From Streptococcus suis (GTDB lineage Bacteria > Bacillota > Bacilli > Lactobacillales > Streptococcaceae), in assembly GCA_029593505.1 (NCBI GenBank), contig JAKTNI010000001.1:186001-250000 (forward strand): a DNA stretch of 64,000 nucleotides, in the 5' to 3' direction. Position numbers and translations under genes: made by a program. Below, one piece after another: positions 26,116-32,847 of the stretch. Under the pieces are notes generated by a model, which did not search any database, had not been told where the DNA came from, and was given only the letters and a program-made list of their open reading frames with translations. The first letter of the stretch is position 1. Each line of letters starts with the position of its first letter.

Positions 26116-26237
26116 ATAAAATAACTCTTATTTTTATTTCTGTTTCGCAAAAAATAATGATTTACAATCTAATCCACTATATTCCTGCATTATTTTTGCT
26201 TTACAGTTATTTTGATTTTTCTTCTAAAATAGAACCA

Positions 26238-26251
26238 CCCTGCTACAATAG
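26238..26251 (+). repeat. 14-bp inverted repeat, left copy (before the small serine recombinase)
   Basis: CCCTGCTACAATAG is repeated exactly, in inverted orientation, at 27116-27129. The two copies bracket the small serine recombinase gene and the palindromic leader region. This copy contains the recombinase gene's extended -10 TGCTACAAT. Confidence 0.7.
26241..26249 (+). promoter_or_regulatory. Extended -10 promoter of the small serine recombinase gene
   Basis: TGCTACAAT, 21 bases upstream of the GTG start, fits an extended -10 element and lies within the 14-bp repeat. Confidence 0.5.
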
Positions 26252-26269
26252 TAAAGCAAGGAGGATAAC

Positions 26270-26905
26270 GTGAAGAAAATCATCAAGCAATATCAAGAAA
26301 AAGGAAGCATCATCGTTGGCTATGCCCGTGTTAGCTCCACAGACAACCGTCAAGAGTTAGGGCTGGAAGTTCAAAAAGAAGCTCTAAACTTCTGCGACAA
26401 ACTCTACATAGAAAAAGAATCTGGAGGCAATCAAGACCGCCCACAACTTCAAAAAGCTATCAACTTCGCCAAGGAGTGTGACGAAAGCGGAATAGAAACC
26501 AGCTTTGTAGTATATAAACTAGACCGCCTAACCAGAAAAATGCTTCATCTATCAGCTATCATTGATGAACTCACTCGCCACAATATCCGTCTTCAATCTA
26601 TTCACGAACAGATTGAAACAGACTCACTAACAGGTAAATTCTTTTGTCTGATGTTGGGTTACGTGGCAGAGTGGGAGCTTCAAGCTATATCAGACCGCAC
26701 TAAAGACGGACTGCGTAAAGCCAAAGAACGTGGGATAAAGTTGGGGAATAAAGGCATTTCAAAGGTAAAGGAAAGACAAATTGTTCGATATTATCTTGAA
26801 GAGCAGTTACCTGTCCGAGTCATTGCCAGCCAGCTCCAAATTTCCACGGCTACGATTTATAGCGTGCTGAAGCGTAATCATATTCCAATAAATCGTAAAA
26901 ATTAA
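26270..26905 (+). CDS. Small serine recombinase (resolvase/invertase family)
   Basis: The 211-residue protein has the catalytic domain of small serine recombinases: GYARVSSTD with the nucleophile at Ser22, YKLDRLTRKMLHL, and the long E-helix with ERGIKLGNKG at its end. A C-terminal helix-turn-helix follows (RVIASQLQISTATIYSVLKR). Such enzymes resolve or invert DNA between short palindromic sites. The start is GTG after AAGGAGGATAAC. Two related 30-bp palindromes lie 54 and 171 bases downstream of its stop codon and are candidate sites. It may instead resolve multimers of the excised element. Confidence 0.9.
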   Translation: MKKIIKQYQEKGSIIVGYARVSSTDNRQELGLEVQKEALNFCDKLYIEKESGGNQDRPQLQKAINFAKECDESGIETSFVVYKLDRLTRKMLHLSAIIDELTRHNIRLQSIHEQIETDSLTGKFFCLMLGYVAEWELQAISDRTKDGLRKAKERGIKLGNKGISKVKERQIVRYYLEEQLPVRVIASQLQISTATIYSVLKRNHIPINRKN

Positions 26906-26916
26906 CCTATAAATCG

Positions 26917-26945
26917 TTGACAAAAGCTAGAAAAAATAGTAAAGT
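26917..26945 (+). promoter_or_regulatory. Promoter of the LPxTN surface protein leader
   Basis: TTGACA (26917-26922), a 17-bp spacer and TAAAGT (26940-26945). Transcription would start near 26952, so the leader (about 190 bases) contains both palindromes and the terminator hairpin. Confidence 0.55.
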
Positions 26946-26958
26946 AAACACATAAAAG

Positions 26959-26988
26959 TGTTTTAATAAACGGTCGTTTGTTAAAACA
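26959..26988 (+). repeat. Palindromic site 1 (30 bp, centre GT)
   Basis: The left arm starts TGTTTTAATAAACG and the right arm CGTTTGTTAAAACA, with one arm mismatch and a GT dinucleotide in the centre (26973-26974). Size and layout resemble small-serine-recombinase crossover sites, but a dimeric repressor operator would look similar. Confidence 0.6.
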
Positions 26989-27015
26989 ATCAAAGTTATC
27001 AATAAAAAATATTAG

Positions 27016-27072
27016 AAATGTTGATTTGACGGGGTTTTAAGACGTTCGTCAAGTCGGCATTTTTTGATTTTT
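27016..27072 (+). terminator. Terminator hairpin in the leader of the surface-protein gene
   Basis: A 16-pair stem: the left arm 27016-27031 starts AAATGTTGATT and the right arm 27047-27062 starts CGTCAAGTCGG, including three G-U pairs, with a 15-base loop. TTTGATTTTT follows. The G-U pairs form only in plus-strand RNA, so it would terminate rightward transcription ahead of the surface-protein gene, or serve as terminator of the recombinase gene. Confidence 0.7.
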
Positions 27073-27075
27073 CAT

Positions 27076-27105
27076 TGTTTTAGTTAACGACCGTTAACTA
27101 AAACA
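27076..27105 (+). repeat. Palindromic site 2 (30 bp, centre AC)
   Basis: The left arm starts TGTTTTAGTTAACG and the right arm CGTTAACTAAAACA; the arms are perfectly complementary, with an AC centre (27090-27091). Relative to site 1 the central dinucleotide is inverted. Centre-to-centre distance from site 1 is 117 bp. Confidence 0.6.
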
Positions 27106-27115
27106 CGCTCAAACC

Positions 27116-27129
27116 CTATTGTAGCAGGG
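27116..27129 (-). repeat. 14-bp inverted repeat, right copy
   Basis: CTATTGTAGCAGGG is the exact reverse complement of the copy at 26238-26251 and lies just upstream of the surface-protein start codon. Confidence 0.7.
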
Positions 27130-27143
27130 ATTTTGGGGTAAAA

Positions 27144-28007
27144 ATGAAAAAGAAAGGCGACCTAAAAGGGTCACAAAAGGTGAAAAAAATGAAAAAACTT
27201 GGTAAGTTAGGTGTTGTCTTAGCTTCTGCTACTATTTTAAGCGGAGTAATTGCTCCTGTGGGTGTAAACTTAGTGAATAATAATTCTTCAGTTGTTTATG
27301 CTCAGGAGACTGAAGCTACCATTCATATAGCTAATTATGACGATGTTAATAATGTAAGTCTAGGTAACTACGATAAGGTCCTAGCTCCTGGTGAGGTGTT
27401 AGTTTTGACACCGCCATCAATTCCTGGATATACTTATGTTGGAGATAAATACTCCTATGAAGTCCGCTATGACGAGTTGGTTGGTAAGTATGGAGGGAGA
27501 ATGCTCATAGTTAATCATTATAAACCCGTGCAAACTCCACCAGCCAGCGGTGGTGACACTGGTTCGGGTACAACCCAAACCCCACCACCAGCAACTGGCG
27601 GAGATACTGGTTCAGGAAATACGGAAATTCCACCAGTAACTGGAGAAAATAATGATAGCTCTAATAATAGTAATGGAGCTGACGCCACGTCTAATACTAA
27701 CACTGCAATTGTAGACAACCCAGCTGAAAATGGTCAGGAAAACAATAAACAAACTGATACCAATAACTCTGGTGCTACTATAAATAAACAGGATATAAAC
27801 CCTAAATCTGCTAATACTACTACACAATCTGCATCTCAACAGTCTAGCACTACTGAAAATGTTTCAAGTGATAAAAAGCCAAAAGCAGATACTAAGGAGC
27901 TTCCTAAAACGAACTCTACAAAATCAAATATATTAAGTCTTGTTGGAGTTGGAATTTTAGGAATAATGGTATTTATTAAACGATATACCAAAAGGCATTC
28001 TAAATAG
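27144..28007 (+). CDS. LPxTN-anchored surface protein with MucBP-like domain
   Basis: The 287-residue protein has a signal peptide (hydrophobic stretch LGKLGVVLASATILSGVIAPVGV, processing likely after VYA). A single beta-rich domain follows (ATIHIANYDDVNN ... PPSIPGYTYVGDKYSYEV ... MLIVNHYKP), reminiscent of MucBP modules. Two GGDTGSG proline-threonine repeats and an Asn/Thr/Ser-rich wall-spanning stalk come next, then the sorting signal LPKTN (253-257) with membrane helix and basic tail. Sortase should link it to peptidoglycan. ATG 27144 is used, but ATG 27189 (AAAGGTG upstream) is also plausible. The leader holds palindromes and a terminator, so expression may be switched. Confidence 0.8.
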   Translation: MKKKGDLKGSQKVKKMKKLGKLGVVLASATILSGVIAPVGVNLVNNNSSVVYAQETEATIHIANYDDVNNVSLGNYDKVLAPGEVLVLTPPSIPGYTYVGDKYSYEVRYDELVGKYGGRMLIVNHYKPVQTPPASGGDTGSGTTQTPPPATGGDTGSGNTEIPPVTGENNDSSNNSNGADATSNTNTAIVDNPAENGQENNKQTDTNNSGATINKQDINPKSANTTTQSASQQSSTTENVSSDKKPKADTKELPKTNSTKSNILSLVGVGILGIMVFIKRYTKRHSK

Positions 28008-28056
28008 TCTCTAATTTTACACAAGATACTATTTCACTAATGTAAAAATGACAAAT

Positions 28057-28090
28057 AAAAGGTAGCTAAAATTTTAGCTACCTTTTGACT
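28057..28090 (+). terminator. Perfect 30-bp palindromic terminator after the surface protein
   Basis: AAAAGGTAGCTAAAA and TTTTAGCTACCTTTT (28057-28086) form a continuous palindrome; T-rich ends on both strands make it usable in both directions. Confidence 0.8.
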
Positions 28091-28454
28091 ATTTTATTAA
28101 GATGTGTGAACTCAGATTATTTAGACTGCTGAGTGTCATGCTCTCTTCTTGGGATTTCAGAGTTATGATGTGACCATTGCAAAACAAAGAAAGTAAAAGA
28201 TGGGAAGCTATAACTCGTTTATTATAGAAGAGAGTCAAGATTAAAGTAAAAAGCCCAATCCCTAAACTTATAATTTTATGCTACCAGTCTTAAAGCATTC
28301 GGAAAACTGTATTGGAAAGTGTAGCACTTTAATGTTACTACTTTAATAGTATAAGTCTTCAACTATGCTATAATAGAATCATAATAATTGTTAATTTATG
28401 CTCTTTTGTAAGGGTGTTTAGTGAAGATAAAACTGGTAAAAGCTGGAGGTGTTT
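28091..28454 (+). other. Intergenic stretch upstream of the DUF6414-like/AAA+ operon
   Basis: No convincing gene is seen. It holds a perfect extended -10, TGCTATAAT (28366-28374). Just upstream are two direct copies of ACTTTAAT (28326-28333 and 28340-28347) spaced 14 bp, which could be an activator or repressor site. A leader of about 80 bases precedes the first start codon. Confidence 0.5.
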
Positions 28455-29663
28455 ATGGTGAAGAAATTTTTCCTGGATGTAAATTATCGTAGAATAACTA
28501 CTTATACATTGGTTGCATATACAAGTTTTGATTGGCTGTCTAAAATTAATATATTACAGCCATATTCTGGACATAAGATGATTATTGCTATCGTGACAAT
28601 ATTGTCCATTTACTCTTTAAAAAATGAAAATAAGGATGAATTTCTACTTGTAACCATACTATATGTATTGCTTCAGCCTGCATTGGATTATCTAATCACA
28701 CTAGCTAATATCGATTTAAATGTACTACTAATGATTAGTGCAATATTGATTTCTGTGAGTTGGCGGATAGACTCTATAAATAAAATTAATACAGAATCAG
28801 ACAATTCTCAATTGAATATAGACTATTTCAATTTAGTATATCTCAATTCGGCTAAATCTTATGAAATTGCTACCCTAATTGATGATACTGTCAAAACAAC
28901 TATTCAGAAAGAAAATAGCAATATAAAAAGTCGCAAACACTCTTTTAAATTTGGAATAAAAAATGGTTTGTATTCAGGATATGAAAATAACAACGAATTA
29001 ACTGCAGGAAGCAAAATTAGTGAGAGTTTCGAAGTTAAAAGTACTAAATCTACGATTTTTAGAAAAGTCTATGAAATGTCCAAAAATTTTCAAGCTGAGA
29101 ACCTAGAGCAAGGAGATTTAATAAAATTCGACAGTGTAACTCTTAATCCTGTAAACGCACAAGATATTCCACTTATACTGCAAGTGCTACAAGCTAGCAA
29201 GTTGGATAATCCTAGTACTGAGGGAATCGAGTTAAATATGTCAAACCTACTTTCTACCTTCTTGACTGACTACACTATTGATTATAGCTTCAAACAAGGT
29301 GATGAAAAATTCTTGGTTCGTTTCCCTTATGGAGAAGTTGAAGGTTTTGAAAATGGATATGGACATAGTGATTTTCAACTTGGAAAACTTAGCTTAGTTG
29401 GGATAGATAGAGGTGAAATTGACTTTTCAGAAGTTGATACCATGTCAACAAAATTTTTAGAGTTTATGAGTAAACAAGCCAAGAAGAATAATATAACAAA
29501 AAATGTAAAAGACATTATCCCAAAATCCTCATCATCTGAAAATAGCGGTGGATCTGAGTCGGAATTTGAAATAGATTTCAACTATGAAAAATTAAATGAA
29601 ACATATCATTTAATAGATGTAATTGCTGTTGTACAGAAAATTAATGTGGAGAGTAAATCGTGA
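28455..29663 (+). CDS. Membrane-anchored DUF6414-like protein, partner of AAA+ ATPase
   Basis: ATG 28455 is set by CTGGAGGTGTTT (402 residues). The first 100 residues contain three to four membrane helices. A soluble domain follows, starting YFNLVYLNSAKSYEIATLIDD and continuing through ENNNELTAGSKISESFEVKST, GDLIKFDSVTLNPVNAQDIP and a serine-rich linker to a C-terminal strand region. The first part resembles DUF6414-type proteins from memory; I am not certain. The next gene overlaps by four bases (GTGA), so the two proteins are made together and probably interact. No enzymatic motif is visible. The gene is AT-rich, like cargo acquired separately. Confidence 0.7.
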   Translation: MVKKFFLDVNYRRITTYTLVAYTSFDWLSKINILQPYSGHKMIIAIVTILSIYSLKNENKDEFLLVTILYVLLQPALDYLITLANIDLNVLLMISAILISVSWRIDSINKINTESDNSQLNIDYFNLVYLNSAKSYEIATLIDDTVKTTIQKENSNIKSRKHSFKFGIKNGLYSGYENNNELTAGSKISESFEVKSTKSTIFRKVYEMSKNFQAENLEQGDLIKFDSVTLNPVNAQDIPLILQVLQASKLDNPSTEGIELNMSNLLSTFLTDYTIDYSFKQGDEKFLVRFPYGEVEGFENGYGHSDFQLGKLSLVGIDRGEIDFSEVDTMSTKFLEFMSKQAKKNNITKNVKDIIPKSSSSENSGGSESEFEIDFNYEKLNETYHLIDVIAVVQKINVESKS

Positions 29664-30826
29664 TTTATTTATATGATTCTACAAGAATAGATGATTTAAA
29701 AGAGCACTTCTCGGAAAGTAAAAGGATTGATATCACTCATATTCTATCTTACGATTTCACCTATTTCAGTGAAATAGAAGATATATGCAAGGAAATTGAT
29801 GTCGTGAATGAGTTAGTTATAGATTTATCTGCCTTAATGAATTTAAACGCCTACACCAGTCAGTACATAGGTCGAGTTTTCTTTTGTCTAAGTAGAACGT
29901 CTACTCGCCTCACTTTTTGGCTAAATAAGTTAAAATACGAAAGTATACTAAAAGAATTGCCACTTCTATTTGAAGATGAAGAGATAAACGAAGATTTTGC
30001 TAATCTAGAAGTTCAAAATTTTAATCCTGACAATGAGACGGAAGATGGTGCTGACATTGAGTTTGGCGATAAAATACAGGATGCTATCAGTGACCTAATC
30101 GGCCATGATGTATTTAAAGAAAATTTCGTACAGAAGTATGCAAACTTTATACTACTCGAAAAAATAGGTGTTAGAAAGATTTTTTCCGTGTTTCTGATTG
30201 GTGAATCTGGAATAGGTAAGACAGAATTTGCTAAGATTTTATCAAAGTCACTCTATCCAAATGAGGAACTTATCAAAATTAATTTTGGAAATTACTCGAC
30301 GGAAGGGGTGTTGAATAGCCTAATAGGTTCTCCACTCGGATACGTTGGAAGTGATGAGGGGGGTGAGTTAATCAGAAAAATTAATTCAACCAAATCTAAA
30401 GTTATTTTGATTGATGAATTCGAAAAAGCGACACCGGCTGTATTTAATTTCTTTTATGAACTTCTAGAAGACGGTAAATTTACAGATAGACATGGTATTG
30501 CTCATAATTTGAATGGATATACTATTGTCTTTACTTCAAATATGACTTCCGAGTATTATATTCAGCATATTCCGGCCTCTCTAAGGTCTCGATTTGATTT
30601 ACTTAGCGATTTTCAAATTCCCAACATTGACGAAAAACGATTATTTATTCAAGAACAAGCAAATAATTTGGTGGATAAGTTCAATTCTATCAAAAAAGAA
30701 GGCACTTATGAAATTGGAGATGAACTAATGGAAGAACTTATGAGATTCTCAGAAGAAAATAACCTTCGTCATATAAAGCGCCTTGTTCAAGATGCAATCG
30801 CGGAAGATTTCAGAAGAAAATATTAA
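29660..30826 (+). CDS. Solitary ClpB/ClpA D2-type AAA+ ATPase with novel N-terminal domain
   Basis: The 388-residue protein has an N-terminal region of about 125 residues unlike Clp N-domains (VNELVIDLSALMNLNAY, a STAS-like strand-helix pattern). It is followed by one AAA+ module of the HSP100 D2 type: Walker A GESGIGKT (181-188), pore loop GYVG (227-230), Walker B VILIDE (248-253), sensor 1 TSN (292-294), arginine finger region LRSRFD, and a short C-terminal D2-small domain. It lacks the first ring, the middle coiled coil and a ClpP-binding loop. GTG 29660 overlaps the upstream stop codon. It probably remodels a substrate presented by the membrane partner. Confidence 0.8.
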   Translation: MIYLYDSTRIDDLKEHFSESKRIDITHILSYDFTYFSEIEDICKEIDVVNELVIDLSALMNLNAYTSQYIGRVFFCLSRTSTRLTFWLNKLKYESILKELPLLFEDEEINEDFANLEVQNFNPDNETEDGADIEFGDKIQDAISDLIGHDVFKENFVQKYANFILLEKIGVRKIFSVFLIGESGIGKTEFAKILSKSLYPNEELIKINFGNYSTEGVLNSLIGSPLGYVGSDEGGELIRKINSTKSKVILIDEFEKATPAVFNFFYELLEDGKFTDRHGIAHNLNGYTIVFTSNMTSEYYIQHIPASLRSRFDLLSDFQIPNIDEKRLFIQEQANNLVDKFNSIKKEGTYEIGDELMEELMRFSEENNLRHIKRLVQDAIAEDFRRKY

Positions 30827-30863
30827 GGAGAATGAGACCTACATTTTTAGGGTGAATCAAAAT

Positions 30864-30893
30864 AACAATCACGGCTTCCTCCGTGATTGTTTG
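30864..30893 (+). terminator. Hairpin terminator after the AAA+ gene
   Basis: AACAATCACGG (30864-30874) and CCGTGATTGTT (30881-30891) with a 6-base loop; the following T tract is short, so termination may be partial. Confidence 0.65.
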
Positions 30894-31017
30894 AGGTTAT
30901 CGTGTTTTTAAAAAGAAGATATAGATTATGTATGAATAATCTTTGAAATAGGAAGATTCTAATTATTGTACTGCGTCACATTTATTATTTCAATAAAGAA
31001 TATCCGAAACTAGTAAA

Positions 31018-31065
31018 GCTAAAAATAAAAGAACAGCATATCACTACTGTCCTTTTATTTCTAGC
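31018..31065 (+). terminator. Strong hairpin near the right end of the element
   Basis: The left arm 31018-31036 (GCTA then AAAAATAAAAGAACAG) pairs with 31047-31065 at 17 of 19 positions. It has a T-rich right arm but no T tail, so it may be a terminator or a structural feature near attR. Stretch 30894-31017 holds nothing recognisable. Confidence 0.45.
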
Positions 31066-31104
31066 CGTAAGATTTTATACTTTCATAATTATTATTTTAA
31101 TGGG

Positions 31105-31133
31105 TTTGAATATACTCCCTTTGAGTGGGTTTT
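31105..31133 (+). other. Predicted attR of the integrated element
   Basis: The element ends in TTTGAATATACTCCCT then TT (31105-31122), followed by GAGTGGGTTTT (31123-31133), the right arm of the interrupted Bax-inhibitor terminator. The inner end pairs with the inner left end (17758-17773) at 11 of 16 positions around TT, as an attP palindrome would. Confidence 0.65.
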
Positions 31134-31155
31134 CATTTTCTGAAACTTGTTTCTA

Positions 31156-31164
31156 TGGTATAAT
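31156..31164 (+). promoter_or_regulatory. Extended -10 promoter for lysA
   Basis: TGGTATAAT lies 28 bases upstream of the lysA start and outside the element, so lysA keeps its own promoter. Confidence 0.6.
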
Positions 31165-31192
31165 GGGAGAAATATTTTGATGAGGTAGAGAC

Positions 31193-32440
31193 ATGACAAA
31201 GGTACCATTTATCAGCAAGGAAGCACTTGCCACTATAACAGAACAATTTCCCACTCCCTTTCATTTGTATGATGAAAAAGGAATTCGTGAGAAAGCTCGT
31301 GCGCTTAATGCTGCTTTTTCTTGGAATAAGGGATTTAAAGAATATTTTGCTGTCAAAGCAACTCCAAATCCAGCTATTTTAAAAGTTCTTCAAGAAGAAG
31401 GATGTGGTGTTGATTGTGCAACAGATGTAGAAGTTCTTATGAGTGAGAAGTTAGGGTTTGAAGATATTATGTTCACTTCAAATGATACTCAAGCCTCCGA
31501 ATTTGTTTATGCTCGTAGTGTAGGAGCGATTATCAACTTAGATGCTTATGAGCATATTGAATTTTTGAAAAATGTTGCCGGTATTCCTGATATAGTTTGT
31601 TTGCGTTATAATCCTGGTGGAGTATTTTCTTTAGGAACGGATATTATGGATCATCCTGAAGAGTCCAAGTTTGGTATGACAAAAGATCAGTTGATAAAAG
31701 GCTATAAGGAACTGAAAGAACTTGGAGTAAAAGAATTTGGTATCCATGCTTTTTTAGCATCCAATACAGTAACCAATGAATATTATCCAGAACTGGCAAG
31801 GCAGTTGTTTGAATTAGCTCTTGAAATTCGTGAACAAACAGGAGTTGTTCTTGATTTTATTAACTTATCAGGTGGCATTGGTGTCAACTATCGTCCAGAA
31901 CAAGAACCTAATGATATTTTCGTTATTGGTGAGGGAGTTCGTAAGGTTTATGAATCTATTTTAACACCGGCTGGTATGGGGGATGTTAAAATATATACAG
32001 AATTGGGACGCTTCATGCTCGCTCCCCATGGTCACTTGATTACCAAAGTTCTTCATCGCAAGAAAACGTACCGGACCTATGTTGGTGTTGATGCATCCGC
32101 AGCTAACCTTATGCGTCCTGCTTTTTATGGAGCTTATCATCATATTACAAATATCAGTCGTCCAGAGGCTCCAGTTGAAATAGTAGATGTAGCTGGCTCG
32201 CTTTGTGAAAATAACGATAAATTTGCCGTTAATCGTGAGTTACCTAGAGCAGAAATTGGTGACCTACTGGTGATTCATGACACTGGTGCTCATGGTTTTT
32301 CTATGGGATACAATTACAATGGTCGCTTGCGTTCCTCTGAAATTCTTTTTCAAGAAGATGGTACTGCACGAATGATTCGTCGTGCAGAGACGCCAGAAGA
32401 TTATTTTGCTACTTTATATGGTTTTGATTTTGATAGATAA
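31193..32440 (+). CDS. lysA: Diaminopimelate decarboxylase
   Basis: LysA is a PLP enzyme that decarboxylates meso-diaminopimelate to L-lysine, the last step of lysine synthesis. The 415-residue protein has the PLP lysine in EYFAVKATPN (Lys55), CATDVEVLMSEKLGF, the SGGIGVNYRP phosphate loop, ELGRFMLAPHG, and the second active-site region SLCENNDKFA with the catalytic Cys. VIHDTGAHGFSMGYNYNGRLR follows near the C-terminus. Lysine is the third residue of streptococcal stem peptides, so it links to wall synthesis. It is the first chromosomal gene right of the element. Confidence 0.95.
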   Translation: MTKVPFISKEALATITEQFPTPFHLYDEKGIREKARALNAAFSWNKGFKEYFAVKATPNPAILKVLQEEGCGVDCATDVEVLMSEKLGFEDIMFTSNDTQASEFVYARSVGAIINLDAYEHIEFLKNVAGIPDIVCLRYNPGGVFSLGTDIMDHPEESKFGMTKDQLIKGYKELKELGVKEFGIHAFLASNTVTNEYYPELARQLFELALEIREQTGVVLDFINLSGGIGVNYRPEQEPNDIFVIGEGVRKVYESILTPAGMGDVKIYTELGRFMLAPHGHLITKVLHRKKTYRTYVGVDASAANLMRPAFYGAYHHITNISRPEAPVEIVDVAGSLCENNDKFAVNRELPRAEIGDLLVIHDTGAHGFSMGYNYNGRLRSSEILFQEDGTARMIRRAETPEDYFATLYGFDFDR

Positions 32441-32516
32441 GTATTGGAAAACAAGTGAAATTTTGATATAATAAGACCAGTAAAAAAGAATAATGGAAGT
32501 TTTAGGAGATGATACG

Positions 32517-32759
32517 ATGCAACTAGGTATTGGTTTAGTGATTTTATTAGTGTTGCTCGCTTTTGCAGGGGGCGTTGGCTTGGGTATTTTCCTTGCGCGT
32601 AAGCAGGTTGAAAATTATATTGCAGATAAGCCTGTTTTAGATGAGAATGCACTTCGCTTGATGATGAGCCAAATGGGACAAAAACCAAGTGAGGCAAAAG
32701 TACAGCAAGTGCTTCGCCAAATTAAGAGCCAGCAAAAAGCAGCAATCAAGAAAAAATAA
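32517..32759 (+). CDS. yneF: YneF family (UPF0154) small membrane protein
   Basis: The 80-residue protein has one N-terminal membrane helix (IGLVILLVLLAFAGGVGLGIFLA), the family motif ARKQVENYI and RLMMSQMGQKPSEAKVQQVLRQI, and a poly-lysine end. These match the UPF0154/YneF family of unknown function found throughout Firmicutes. ATG 32517 is chosen because AGGAGATG precedes it and the family begins with this short hydrophobic stretch. Confidence 0.9.
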   Translation: MQLGIGLVILLVLLAFAGGVGLGIFLARKQVENYIADKPVLDENALRLMMSQMGQKPSEAKVQQVLRQIKSQQKAAIKKK

Positions 32760-32765
32760 TGAACT

Positions 32766-32800
32766 TGGGACTGGGATATTCATTCCAAGTCCCATTTTTT
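32766..32800 (+). terminator. Terminator after yneF
   Basis: TGGGACT (32766-32772) pairs with AGTCCCA (32788-32794), with further inner G-C pairs, and TTTTTT follows. Confidence 0.8.
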
Positions 32801-32847
32801 GAGTAAGAACAGAAAGGCTAGCCAAATGAGTGGCTATTCTAATAATA

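Larger units (their letters stand above)
17758..31122. mobile_element. Integrative and mobilisable element (about 13.4 kb), large-serine-integrase type
   Basis: The boundaries are inferred from a split chromosomal terminator (see attL and attR). The left end carries the integrase gene reading outward. An opposed module of small genes, a HerA/VirD4-like ATPase and a replication-relaxation protein follows. The right half carries cargo: a 345-residue unknown, a multi-pass membrane protein, a small serine recombinase, an LPxTN surface protein and a DUF6414-like/AAA+ pair. No VirB4, lytic transglycosylase or other mating-channel gene is present, so self-transfer is unlikely. The flanking genes (Bax-inhibitor homologue and lysA) would be neighbours in an empty site. 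Cargo genes at 24.8-26.1 and 28.4-30.8 kb are visibly more AT-rich than the mobility genes. Confidence 0.75.

Noticed and set aside
26959-27105. Reading the two 30-bp palindromes as ordinary terminators
   Set aside because: Neither is followed by a T run and both have the same 2-bp asymmetric centre, which fits protein-binding or recombination sites better.
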